Assembly: GCF_000761545.1 (NCBI RefSeq)
Contig: NZ_JPMY01000046.1
Coordinates: 1 to 64,000, forward strand
Length of the DNA stretch: 64,000 nucleotides
Direction: 5' to 3'
Origin: Pseudomonas sp. ML96
Lineage (GTDB): Bacteria; Pseudomonadota; Gammaproteobacteria; Pseudomonadales; Pseudomonadaceae
Shown: positions 25,961 through 34,316 of the stretch, piece by piece
Position numbering within the stretch: position 1 is the first letter of the stretch
Layout: each line of letters begins with the position of its first letter
Notes under the pieces: model-generated
Told to the model about the DNA's origin: nothing
Databases searched by the model: none
What the model saw: the letters and a program-made list of their open reading frames with translations, nothing else
Translations under genes and position numbers: made by a program

Positions 25961-27178
25961 TTACAGTCGCCCGTCGGCCTGCAGCAGGCTTTCCAGGCAG
26001 TGTTCCTGAATTCCGTAGAACTGCTTGATGCCCTGGATCTTCTCCAGCAGCGCGCTTGGCTCCACCGGCTCGGGGCGTTTCACCGCAAGAATCATCTTGT
26101 TCTTGTTGGTGTGCTCCAGCGAGACGAACTCGAACACCTTGGTCTCATAGCCGCTGGCTTCCAGCAGCAGGGCGCGCAGGCTGTCGGTGACCATCTCGGC
26201 CTCCTGGCCCAGGTGCACACCGTACTGCAGCATGGGCTTGAGCAGGCTCGGCATCTGCATCTGCGGGCGGATCTGCTTGTGGCAGCAGGGCGAGCACATG
26301 ATGATCGCAGCATCGCTGCGAATGCCCAGGTGCAGGGCGTAGTCGGTGGCCACGTCACAGGCGTGCAGGGCGATCATGATATCGATGGCGGCCGGGGTGT
26401 AGGTGCGCACATCGCCATGCTCGAAGCTCAGGCCTGGCTGCTCCAGGCGGGCCGCCGCCGTGTTGCCCAGGCGCACCATGTCTTCGCGCAGTTCCACGCC
26501 GGTGACCTGGCCCTGCAGGCCCAGGCTGTTGCGCAGGTAGTCGTGCATGGCGAAGGTCAGGTAACCCTTGCCCGAACCGAAGTCGACCGCATGGATCGGC
26601 AGCTGCGGATCACGCTGCTGCAGCGGCGAATGGCTCAGAGCGTGGGAAAACACCTCGATGAACTTGTTGATCTGCTTCCACTTGCGCGCCATCGCCGGCA
26701 CCAGCTCGTGCTTGGCGGTGGTCACCCCAAGATCGGTGAGGAACGGCCGGCTCAGCTCGAGGAAGCGCTTCTTCTCCCGGTCATGGCCGGCGGCAGGCGC
26801 CTCGCGCTCGAGCGCCTTGCCGACGAACAGACGCGCCTTGTCCTTCTTGCCGAAGGTCAGCTGCACATCATCGGTCAGCGATAGCAGGTGGGCGTTCTTG
26901 AACGCCGTAGGCAGCAGGCTGGCGATATGCGCCAGGGCTTCGGCCACGGGCAGGTTCTTGGTGATATCGCGGGTCTTGTAGGTCGAGACGAACGACAGGC
27001 AGGCCTGGCCTTTGACCGTGACCGGACGAATGGTCAGGCGCTGCAGCTCGGCTTCCTCGCCCTGGTACTTGCTCAGCAGCAGCTTGACCAGGGTGTTCTG
27101 CACCACGCTGGTTTCCAGCAGGGCGAGAAAATCGTCGCGGGCGGCTGTGGCGGCGGAGGGCTGGGGTTCGACTGACAT
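25961..27178 (-). CDS. SAM-dependent methyltransferase of the Methyltransf_32 type
   Basis: A 405-residue protein. The first 170 residues lack a recognised domain; the C-terminal part has a SAM motif (VDFGSGKGYLTFAMHDYL), ALHACDVATDYALHLGIRS and a Cys-rich MCSPCCHKQIRP segment. These are features of the Methyltransf_32 family that includes METTL25/GSTCD-like proteins; the substrate, possibly RNA, is unknown. The ATG at 27178 (MSVEPQPSAAT) is preferred over an upstream TTG. It sits between tag and glyQ, which are adjacent in PAO1 as I recall, so it is an insertion in this lineage. Confidence 0.75.
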   Translation of the reverse strand: MSVEPQPSAATAARDDFLALLETSVVQNTLVKLLLSKYQGEEAELQRLTIRPVTVKGQACLSFVSTYKTRDITKNLPVAEALAHIASLLPTAFKNAHLLSLTDDVQLTFGKKDKARLFVGKALEREAPAAGHDREKKRFLELSRPFLTDLGVTTAKHELVPAMARKWKQINKFIEVFSHALSHSPLQQRDPQLPIHAVDFGSGKGYLTFAMHDYLRNSLGLQGQVTGVELREDMVRLGNTAAARLEQPGLSFEHGDVRTYTPAAIDIMIALHACDVATDYALHLGIRSDAAIIMCSPCCHKQIRPQMQMPSLLKPMLQYGVHLGQEAEMVTDSLRALLLEASGYETKVFEFVSLEHTNKNKMILAVKRPEPVEPSALLEKIQGIKQFYGIQEHCLESLLQADGRL

Positions 27179-27350
27179 GACAAGGGCCTGAATAAACGCT
27201 GCCGAGACCGGCAAGGGGCGGTAATGCTACAGGGTACGCAGCATGCGTGCGCGCAGGGCTGACGGAGTACGCCTGCCGCCACCTCCCGCGCGGGGTTGAT
27301 CGGGTATACTGCCCGGCTTTATTGCAAACGCCTCGACACCGGTGGAATTC

Positions 27351-28298
27351 GTGAGCCAAACAACGCCCGACGTGAGCACCTTCCAAGGCCTGATCCTCGC
27401 CCTGCAAAGCTATTGGGCCGAGCAAGGCTGCGTGATCCTGCAACCCTACGACATGGAGATGGGTGCCGGTACCTTCCACACCGCCACCTTCCTGCGCGCC
27501 ATCGGTCCGGAGACCTGGAACGCCGCCTACGTACAGCCCTCGCGCCGCCCGGCCGACGGCCGCTACGGCGAGAACCCCAACCGCCTGCAGCACTACTACC
27601 AGTTCCAGGTGGTGCTCAAGCCGAACCCGGAGAACATCCAGGACCTGTACTTGGAATCGCTGCGCCGCATCGGCGTCGACACCCTGGTGCACGACATCCG
27701 CTTTGTCGAAGACAACTGGGAATCGCCGACCCTCGGCGCCTGGGGCCTGGGCTGGGAAGTCTGGCTGAACGGCATGGAAGTCACCCAGTTCACCTACTTC
27801 CAGCAGGTCGGCGGCGTCGAGTGCTACCCGGTCACCGGCGAGATCACCTACGGTCTCGAGCGCCTGGCCATGTACCTGCAGGGCGTCGACTCGGTGTATG
27901 ACCTGGTCTACTCCGACGGCCCGTTCGGCAAGGTCACCTACGGCGACGTGTTCCACCAGAACGAAGTGGAGCAGTCCACCTTCAACTTCGAACACGCCAA
28001 CGTCGACAAGCTGTTCGACCTGTTCGACTTCTACGAGTCCGAGGCCAACCGCCTGATGGAGCTGCAGCTGCCGCTGCCGGCCTACGAAATGGTGATCAAG
28101 GCCTCGCACAGCTTCAACCTGCTCGACGCCCGCCGCGCCATCTCGGTGACCGCGCGCCAGCAGTACATCCTGCGCGTGCGCACCCTGGCGCGGAACATCG
28201 CCCAGAGCTACCTGCTGGCCCGCGCCAAGCTCAGCTTCCCGATGGCCACCCCCGAACTGCGTGACGAAGTACTGGCCAAGCTGAAGGAGGCCGAATAA
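27351..28298 (+). CDS. glyQ: Glycyl-tRNA synthetase alpha subunit
   Basis: A 315-residue class II synthetase subunit carrying the catalytic core: LILALQSYWAEQGCVILQPY, GAGTFHTATFLRAIGPE, YVQPSRRPADGRYGENPNRL (motif 2) and VTGEITYGLERLAMYLQGVD (motif 3). The GTG at 27351 gives the expected N-terminus (SQTTPDVSTFQGL); a GTG nine bases upstream is an alternative. It is followed with a one-base overlap by glyS (TAATG), and the alpha2beta2 enzyme charges tRNAGly. Confidence 0.96.
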   Translation: MSQTTPDVSTFQGLILALQSYWAEQGCVILQPYDMEMGAGTFHTATFLRAIGPETWNAAYVQPSRRPADGRYGENPNRLQHYYQFQVVLKPNPENIQDLYLESLRRIGVDTLVHDIRFVEDNWESPTLGAWGLGWEVWLNGMEVTQFTYFQQVGGVECYPVTGEITYGLERLAMYLQGVDSVYDLVYSDGPFGKVTYGDVFHQNEVEQSTFNFEHANVDKLFDLFDFYESEANRLMELQLPLPAYEMVIKASHSFNLLDARRAISVTARQQYILRVRTLARNIAQSYLLARAKLSFPMATPELRDEVLAKLKEAE

Positions 28299-30352
28299 TG
28301 AATGCTCAGGATTTTCTGGTTGAACTGGGCACCGAAGAGCTGCCACCCAAGGCCCTGAAGAGCCTCGGCGAAGCCTTCCTCGCCGGTATCGAAAAGGGCC
28401 TCAAGGGCGCCGGCCTGAGCTATGCCAAGGCGCGCTACTACGCCGCGCCGCGCCGCCTGGCGGTGCTGGTCGAGCAGCTCGCCGCGCAACAGCCGGATCG
28501 CACCGTCAACCTCGACGGCCCGCCCGTGCAGGCGGCCTTCGACAAGGACGGCAACCCGACCCAGGCGGCGTTGGGCTTCGCCAAGAAGTGCGGCGTCGAG
28601 CTGAGCCAGATCGACACCAGCGGCCCGAAACTGAAATTCAGCCAGTCGATCGCCGGCCAGCCGGCCGCCGGCCTGCTGCCGGGCATCGTCGAGGCCTCCC
28701 TCGGCGAGCTGCCGATTCCCAAGCGCATGCGCTGGGCCGCGCGCAAGGACGAGTTCGTGCGTCCGACCCAGTGGCTAGTGATGCTGTTCGGCGACGCCGT
28801 GGTCGACTGCGAGATCCTCGCCCAGAAGTCTGGCCGCATCTCGCGTGGCCATCGCTTCCACGCCAACCGTGACGTGACCATTGCCAGCCCGGCCAGCTAC
28901 GCCGAAGATCTGCGCGCCGCCTACGTGGTCGCCGACTTCGCCGAGCGCCGCCAGCAGATCGCCGCTCGCGTCGAAGAACTGGCCCGCGCCGAGAACGGCA
29001 CCGCCATCGTCCCGCCGGCCCTGCTCGATGAAGTCAGCGCCCTGGTCGAGTGGCCGGTGCCGCTGGTCTGCTCCTTCGAGGAGCGCTTCCTCGCTGTGCC
29101 GCAGGAAGCCCTGATCACCACCATGCAGGACAACCAGAAGTACTTCTGCCTGGTCGACGGCAACGGCAAGCTGCTGCCGCGCTTTATCACCGTGGCCAAC
29201 ATCGAGTCGAAGGACCCGGCGCAGATCGTTTCCGGCAACGAGAAAGTCGTACGCCCGCGCCTGACCGACGCCGAGTTCTTCTTCAAGCAGGACAAGCGCC
29301 AGCCGCTGGAGAAGCGTAACGAGCGCCTGGCCAACGTGGTGTTCCAGGCCCAGCTCGGCAGCGTGTTCAACAAGGCCGAGCGGGTATCGAAACTGGCGGC
29401 CTTTATCGCCGAGCGCATCGGCGGCGACGCCACTCGCGCCGCGCGTGCCGGCATCCTGTCCAAGTGCGACCTGGCTACCGAGATGGTCGGCGAGTTCCCG
29501 GAGATGCAGGGCATCGCCGGCTACTACTACGCCAAGCACGACGGCGAAGCCGATGACGTGGCCCTGGCGCTGAACGAGCAGTACATGCCGCGTGGCGCCG
29601 GCGCCGAGCTGCCGCAGACCCTGACCGGCGCGGCCGTGGCCGTGGCCGACAAGCTCGACACCCTGGTCGGCATCTTCGGCATCGGCATGCTGCCGACCGG
29701 CTCCAAGGACCCCTACGCCCTGCGTCGCGCGGCGCTGGGCGTGCTGCGCATCCTGATCGAGAAGCAGCTGGACCTCGACCTGGTCGAGGCCGTCGCCTTC
29801 TCCATCGGCCTGTACGGCGACAAGGTCAAGGCCGAAGGCCTGGCCAGCCAGGTGCTGGACTTCATCTTCGACCGCCTGCGTGCGCGCTACGAAGACGAAG
29901 GCGTGGACGTTGCCGTGTACCAGGCCGTGCGTGCCCTCAAGCCCGCCGCGCCGCTGGACTTCGACCAGCGCGTGCAGGCCGTGCAGGCCTTCCGCAAGCT
30001 GCCGGAAGCCGCCGCCCTGGCTGCCGCCAACAAGCGCGTGTCCAACCTGCTGAGCAAGTACGAAGGCCAGGTCGCCGCCAGCGCCGAAGCCCACTACTTC
30101 GACAACCCGGCGGAGTTCAGCCTGTACTCGGCGATCCAGCAGGCCGCCCAGGCCGTGCAGCCGATGGCCGCCGCGCGCTGCTACCGCGAGTCGCTGGAAC
30201 GCCTGGCGACCCTGCGCGAGCCGGTGGACGCGTTCTTCGAGGCCGTGCTGGTCAACGCCGAGGATGCCTCGGTGCGCGCCAACCGCTACGCGCTGCTCAA
30301 CCAGCTGCGTGGCCTGTTCCTCGGCGTCGCCGACATCTCCCTGCTGGGCTGA
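28298..30352 (+). CDS. glyS: Glycyl-tRNA synthetase beta subunit
   Basis: A 684-residue subunit starting MNAQDFLVELGTEELPPKAL, with conserved AARKDEFVRPTQWLVML, SFEERFLAVPQEALITTMQD and FFFKQDKRQPLEKR and a C-terminal anticodon-binding region. It overlaps glyQ by one base, so equimolar production by coupling is expected. A strong hairpin follows the stop codon before gmhB. Confidence 0.96.
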   Translation: MNAQDFLVELGTEELPPKALKSLGEAFLAGIEKGLKGAGLSYAKARYYAAPRRLAVLVEQLAAQQPDRTVNLDGPPVQAAFDKDGNPTQAALGFAKKCGVELSQIDTSGPKLKFSQSIAGQPAAGLLPGIVEASLGELPIPKRMRWAARKDEFVRPTQWLVMLFGDAVVDCEILAQKSGRISRGHRFHANRDVTIASPASYAEDLRAAYVVADFAERRQQIAARVEELARAENGTAIVPPALLDEVSALVEWPVPLVCSFEERFLAVPQEALITTMQDNQKYFCLVDGNGKLLPRFITVANIESKDPAQIVSGNEKVVRPRLTDAEFFFKQDKRQPLEKRNERLANVVFQAQLGSVFNKAERVSKLAAFIAERIGGDATRAARAGILSKCDLATEMVGEFPEMQGIAGYYYAKHDGEADDVALALNEQYMPRGAGAELPQTLTGAAVAVADKLDTLVGIFGIGMLPTGSKDPYALRRAALGVLRILIEKQLDLDLVEAVAFSIGLYGDKVKAEGLASQVLDFIFDRLRARYEDEGVDVAVYQAVRALKPAAPLDFDQRVQAVQAFRKLPEAAALAAANKRVSNLLSKYEGQVAASAEAHYFDNPAEFSLYSAIQQAAQAVQPMAAARCYRESLERLATLREPVDAFFEAVLVNAEDASVRANRYALLNQLRGLFLGVADISLLG

Positions 30353-30358
30353 CGGTCA

Positions 30359-30383
30359 ACCGGGCGGCGCAAGGCCGCCCGGT
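30359..30383 (+). terminator. Strong hairpin between glyS and gmhB
   Basis: A perfect 10-bp stem, ACCGGGCGGC (30359-30368) with GCCGCCCGGT (30374-30383), has the loop GCAAG. It lacks a T-run. It sits in the 46-base glyS-gmhB gap and may attenuate transcription or stabilise the glyS 3' end. Confidence 0.5.
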
Positions 30384-30398
30384 CACCCTGGTAAGCGT

Positions 30399-30929
30399 AT
30401 GAAACTGCTGATTCTCGACCGCGACGGCGTCATCAACCAAGACTCCGACGCCTATATCAAATCCCTCGACGAATGGATCCCGGTCCCCGGCTCCATCGAC
30501 GCCATCGCGCGCCTGAGCCGCGCCGGCTGGACCGTGGCCGTGGCCACTAACCAATCGGGCCTGGCGCGCGGCTATTACGACCTGGCCACGCTGGAGTCCA
30601 TGCACGCGCGCCTGCGCCAACTGGTGGCAGAGCAGGGCGGTGAAGTCGGCCTGATCGTGCATTGCCCGCACGGCCCGGACGCTGGCTGCGACTGCCGCAA
30701 GCCCAAGCCGGGCATGTTGCTGCAGATCGCTGCGCACTACGGCACGGAACTGGCAGGTGTGTGGTTCGTGGGCGACAGCAAGGGTGACCTGGAAGCCGCC
30801 CTGGCCGTCCATTGCCAACCCGTTCTGGTGAAGACCGGCAAGGGCGAGCGCACGCTGGCCAAGCCGTTGCCAGCGGGAACCCTGATATTCGATGATCTGG
30901 CGGCGATAGCCGACCAGCTTCTGCTCTAG
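30399..30929 (+). CDS. gmhB: D-glycero-beta-D-manno-heptose-1,7-bisphosphate 7-phosphatase
   Basis: A 176-residue HAD-superfamily phosphatase for LPS core heptose synthesis. The nucleophile motif is DRDGVIN (residues 7-13), motif II is ATNQSGLARG, a zinc-binding loop is CPHGPDAGCDCRKPKP and motif III/IV is FVGDSKGDLEAA. All are diagnostic of GmhB. It lies between glyS and a PlsC-like acyltransferase, the order known in P. aeruginosa. Confidence 0.94.
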   Translation: MKLLILDRDGVINQDSDAYIKSLDEWIPVPGSIDAIARLSRAGWTVAVATNQSGLARGYYDLATLESMHARLRQLVAEQGGEVGLIVHCPHGPDAGCDCRKPKPGMLLQIAAHYGTELAGVWFVGDSKGDLEAALAVHCQPVLVKTGKGERTLAKPLPAGTLIFDDLAAIADQLLL

Positions 30930-30944
30930 GAGAGCCCGAGTCCC

Positions 30945-31718
30945 ATGACGACAGTGCAGGCCATCAGAACCTTCTTCTTCTACCTGCTGCTGTCGTCCAG
31001 CTCGTTCTTCTGGTGCATCCTCTGCGTGTTCATTGCACCCTTCCTGCCGTTCCGTGCCCGCTACCGCCTGGTGGTGCAGGCCTGGTGCAGCTGCGCCACC
31101 TGGCTGGCCAAGGTGGTGGTCGGCATCCGCTACGAGGTGCACGGCCTGGAGAACATCCCGCAGCAGCCCTGCGTGATCCTCGCCAAGCACCAGAGCACCT
31201 GGGAAACCTTCTTCCTCTCCGCCTTCTTCGAGCCGCTGTCGCAGGTGGTCAAGCGCGAGCTGCTGTACGTGCCGTTCTTCGGCTGGGCGATGGCCATGCT
31301 GCGCCCGATCGCCATCGACCGCAGCAATCCTAAGGCCGCACTCAAGCAGCTGGCCAAACAGGGCGACGAGCGCATCAAGCAGGGCGCCTGGGTGCTGGTG
31401 TTCCCCGAGGGCACGCGTATTCCGCCGGGCCAGATCGGCAAGTTCTCCCGCGGCGGCGCGGCCCTGGCGGTGAACGCCGGCCTGCCGGTGCTGCCGATCG
31501 CCCACAACGCCGGCGAGTTCTGGCCCAAGCAGGGCTGGGCCAAGTACCCAGGCACCATCCAGGTGGTGATCGGCCCGGTCATGCACGCCCAGGGCGAAGG
31601 CCCGCGCGCCATCGCCGAGCTCAACGAGCGCGCCTACGCCTGGGTCGCCAAGACGCAGCAGGAAATCAGCGGCATCACGCCGGAAATGGCCCAGGAGAGC
31701 GCCTCCAGCGCCGCCTGA
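30945..31718 (+). CDS. 1-acyl-sn-glycerol-3-phosphate acyltransferase (PlsC-like)
   Basis: A 257-residue membrane acyltransferase. A hydrophobic N-terminus (FFFYLLLSSSSFFWCILCVF) is followed by the catalytic box KHQSTWETFF, an HX4E form of the usual HX4D, and the substrate block VFPEGTRIPPGQIGKF. It acylates lysophosphatidic acid or a related lysophospholipid. It ends the glyQ-glyS-gmhB cluster. In PAO1 it adjoins gyrB (PA0005); here about 8 kb of other genes intervene. Confidence 0.9.
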   Translation: MTTVQAIRTFFFYLLLSSSSFFWCILCVFIAPFLPFRARYRLVVQAWCSCATWLAKVVVGIRYEVHGLENIPQQPCVILAKHQSTWETFFLSAFFEPLSQVVKRELLYVPFFGWAMAMLRPIAIDRSNPKAALKQLAKQGDERIKQGAWVLVFPEGTRIPPGQIGKFSRGGAALAVNAGLPVLPIAHNAGEFWPKQGWAKYPGTIQVVIGPVMHAQGEGPRAIAELNERAYAWVAKTQQEISGITPEMAQESASSAA

Positions 31719-31723
31719 GCATC

Positions 31724-31732
31724 TGTGGATAA
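31724..31732 (-). other. Perfect DnaA box outside oriC
   Basis: TGTGGATAA is the complement of TTATCCACA. It lies six bases after the acyltransferase stop codon in a 209-base intergenic region, about 14 kb from oriC. The rest of that gap (31733-31927) has no gene; a possible -10 element GTATAAG lies at 31826-31832. Confidence 0.55.
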
Positions 31733-31927
31733 GCTGTGCAAGAAATACCAGCAGAGTGCCATTACAGAGCGTAACTAGCTGATTTAAATGCGATTACTAG
31801 AAAGTCCAAGGATAGGCTCGGCGGGGTATAAGTTTTTCGCGCGGCAGTGCACGTTCTGCGCGGAACGCCGCCCCGGCAAAGCGGTTAAGCTAAGCGCACT
31901 TCGCATCGTGAAAGGGATTTTCGCTCC

Positions 31928-32551
31928 ATGCCGTCGATCTACCAGCTCAAGCCACGCTTCCAGAACCTGCTGCGCCCCGGCGTGCAGCGTCTCTATGATC
32001 GTGGCGTCACCGCCAACCAGGTGACCCTGGCCGCAGCTGTGGTCTCCGTACTGCTCGGCGCGCTGCTGGCGATCTTCCCCGACATCACCTGGCTGTTCGC
32101 CCTGATCCCGCTGTGGATGCTGCTGCGCATGGCCCTGAACGCCGTGGACGGCATGCTCGCCCGCGAGTTCGGCCAGCAATCCAAGCTCGGCGCCTACCTC
32201 AACGAACTGAGCGACGTGGTGGCCGACAGCGCCCTGTACCTGCCCTTCGCCCTGCTTGCCGGCGTCTCGCCGACCCTGGTGGTGCTGGTGGTAGTGCTGG
32301 CGGTGATCAGCGAATACGCCGGCGTGCTCGGCCCGATGGTCGGTGCCTCGCGTCGCTACGACGGGCCCATGGGCAAGAGCGACCGCGCCTTCTGCTTCGG
32401 CGTGCTGGGCGCCGGTGTGGCGTGCGGCCTGCTACCGGCGTCTTGGATAAACGGGCTGCTGGCCGTGATCCTGCTGTTGCTGCTGGCGACCCTGGTCAAC
32501 CGCGTGCGCCAAGGCCTGGCCGAGGTGGCACAACCCTCTCAATCGGAATAG
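31928..32551 (+). CDS. CDP-alcohol phosphatidyltransferase-family protein, YnbA-like
   Basis: A 207-residue integral membrane protein with about five to six helices. The CDP-alcohol signature is recognisable but altered: the canonical D-x2-D-G-x2-A-R-x8-G-x3-D-x3-D reads N71-x2-D74-G75-x2-A78-R79-x8-G88-x3-N92-x3-D96. Two of the four metal-coordinating or catalytic Asp are Asn. From memory E. coli YnbA has the same NxxDG...GxxxN pattern, so the change appears to be a family trait rather than a local mutation. Members normally transfer a phosphatidyl or similar group from CDP-diglyceride to an alcohol. It is the first gene of a tight six-gene operon reaching 37669. Confidence 0.82.
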   Translation: MPSIYQLKPRFQNLLRPGVQRLYDRGVTANQVTLAAAVVSVLLGALLAIFPDITWLFALIPLWMLLRMALNAVDGMLAREFGQQSKLGAYLNELSDVVADSALYLPFALLAGVSPTLVVLVVVLAVISEYAGVLGPMVGASRRYDGPMGKSDRAFCFGVLGAGVACGLLPASWINGLLAVILLLLLATLVNRVRQGLAEVAQPSQSE

Positions 32552-32561
32552 GGACATTTCG

Positions 32562-34316
32562 ATGCGCGACTGCAAGACGGCTGTCTTCCTCACCCACGAC
32601 GGCGTGGAACTGCTCTATCGCCACTGGCCCGCCAGCCAACCTGGCGACGGCCCGCGCAAGGCGGTGGTGATGTTCCACCGCGGCCACGAGCATGGCGGGC
32701 GCATGGCCCACCTGCCGGCCGAACTGGACCTGCCCGACTACGACTTCTTCGCCTGGGATTCCCGCGGTCATGGCCTGTCGCCCGGCGCCCGCGGCGACAG
32801 CCCGAGCTTCGCCACCAGCGTGCGCGACGTGCAGACCTTCCTCGACCATATCAGCGCGACACACGCCATCCAACAGACCGATATGGCGGTGCTGGCGCAG
32901 AGCGTCGGCGCGGTGATCATCAGCACCTGGGCCCACGACTACGCGCCCAAGGTGCGCTGCCTGGTGCTAGCCTCGCCGGCGTTCAAGGTCAAACTCTACG
33001 TACCTTTCGCCCGCCCGAGCCTGAAGCTGCTGCGCCAGTGGCGCGGTAATTTCTTCGTCAACAGCTACGTCAAGGCGCGTTTCCTCAGCCACGATCCGGA
33101 GCGCATCGCCTCGTTCGAGAACGACCCGCTGATCACCCGGCCGATCTCGGTCAACATGCTGCTCGGCCTGTACGACGCTGCCGAGCGGGTGGTGGCCGAT
33201 GCCCAGGCGATCCAGGTGCCGACCCAGCTGCTGATCTCCGGCGCCGACTTCGTCGTGCACCGCCAGCCGCAGGAGCAGTTCTTCCAGCGCCTGGGCAGCC
33301 TGCGCAAGGAGCAGCACATCCTCCCCGGCTTCTTCCACGACACCCTTGGCGAGCGCGATCGCGCGCATGCCCTGAGCCGGGCGCGGCGCTTTATCCTGGA
33401 AAGCTTCGAGCAGCCGGCCACGCGGCCTTCGCTGCTGGATGCCGACCGCTGCGGCTGGAGCTGCGCCGAAGCCGAGAGCCTGGCCGCGCCACTGCCGAAG
33501 AACTCGCTGGGCGACCTGTACTGGCGCACCACTCGCGCCGGCCTCAAGCTCGGCAATGGGTTGTCCGACGGCGTGAAGCTGGGCTTCGAAATCGGCTTCG
33601 ACTCCGGCAGCACTCTGGACTACGTCTACCGCAACCAGCCGTCCGGCAAGTCCGCCTTGGGCCGTCTGATCGATCAGAACTACCTCAACTCCATCGGCTG
33701 GCGCGGCATTCGCCAGCGCAAGGTGCATGCCGAAGAGCTGCTGCGCCTGGCCATGGGCCGGCTGCGCGAAGCGGGCAGGGCGGTACGCATCGTCGATATC
33801 GCCGCCGGCCATGGCCGCTACATCCTCGAATCGCTCGAAGGGCTGGAGCACAAGCCGGACTCGATCCTGCTGCGCGACTACAGCGACATCAACGTGCGCG
33901 ACGGCAGTGCGCTGATCGAGCAGAAGGGCCTCGGTGACATCGCTCACTTCGTCAAAGGCGATGCCTTCGACAAAGCCGACCTGGCTGCTCTCGAGCCCAA
34001 GCCGACCCTGACGGTGGTCTCCGGCCTGTACGAGCTATTCGGCAGCAACCAGATGATCGGCGACTCGTTGGCCGGCCTGGCTGCGGCGGTCGAGGAGGGC
34101 GGCTACCTGGTCTACACCGGCCAGCCCTGGCATCCGCAGCTGGAGCTGATCGCTCGCGCCCTGACCAGCCACCGCCAAGGCCAGGCCTGGGTCATGCGCC
34201 GCCGTAGCCAGGCAGAGATGGACCAGCTGGTCGAGGCCGCCGGCTTCCGCAAGCTGGAACAGCGCATCGACGAATGGGGCATCTTCAGCGTGTCCCTGGC
34301 CCAGCGGGTGTCCTGA
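32562..34316 (+). CDS. Fusion of alpha/beta hydrolase and SAM methyltransferase, YnbC-like
   Basis: A 584-residue two-domain protein. Residues 1 to about 290 form a serine hydrolase of the monoglyceride-lipase/Hydrolase_4 kind: VVMFHRGHEHGGR oxyanion region, FFAWDSRGHGLSPG, nucleophile S114 in LAQSVGAVIIS and a His in FFHDTLGERDR. Residues from about 370 to the end form a class I methyltransferase with motif I VRIVDIAAGHGRYILESL near residue 408. The same fusion occurs in E. coli YnbC. The combination suggests deacylation and methylation of a lipid or lipid head group. It is 10 bases after the YnbA-like gene, and its stop overlaps the next start (TGATG). Confidence 0.85.
   Translation: MRDCKTAVFLTHDGVELLYRHWPASQPGDGPRKAVVMFHRGHEHGGRMAHLPAELDLPDYDFFAWDSRGHGLSPGARGDSPSFATSVRDVQTFLDHISATHAIQQTDMAVLAQSVGAVIISTWAHDYAPKVRCLVLASPAFKVKLYVPFARPSLKLLRQWRGNFFVNSYVKARFLSHDPERIASFENDPLITRPISVNMLLGLYDAAERVVADAQAIQVPTQLLISGADFVVHRQPQEQFFQRLGSLRKEQHILPGFFHDTLGERDRAHALSRARRFILESFEQPATRPSLLDADRCGWSCAEAESLAAPLPKNSLGDLYWRTTRAGLKLGNGLSDGVKLGFEIGFDSGSTLDYVYRNQPSGKSALGRLIDQNYLNSIGWRGIRQRKVHAEELLRLAMGRLREAGRAVRIVDIAAGHGRYILESLEGLEHKPDSILLRDYSDINVRDGSALIEQKGLGDIAHFVKGDAFDKADLAALEPKPTLTVVSGLYELFGSNQMIGDSLAGLAAAVEEGGYLVYTGQPWHPQLELIARALTSHRQGQAWVMRRRSQAEMDQLVEAAGFRKLEQRIDEWGIFSVSLAQRVS

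Noticed and set aside
27241..27350. A possible T-box or other riboswitch ahead of glyQ
   Set aside because: The leader is about 100 bases, with no specifier-loop or antiterminator pattern; T-boxes are not expected in pseudomonads.
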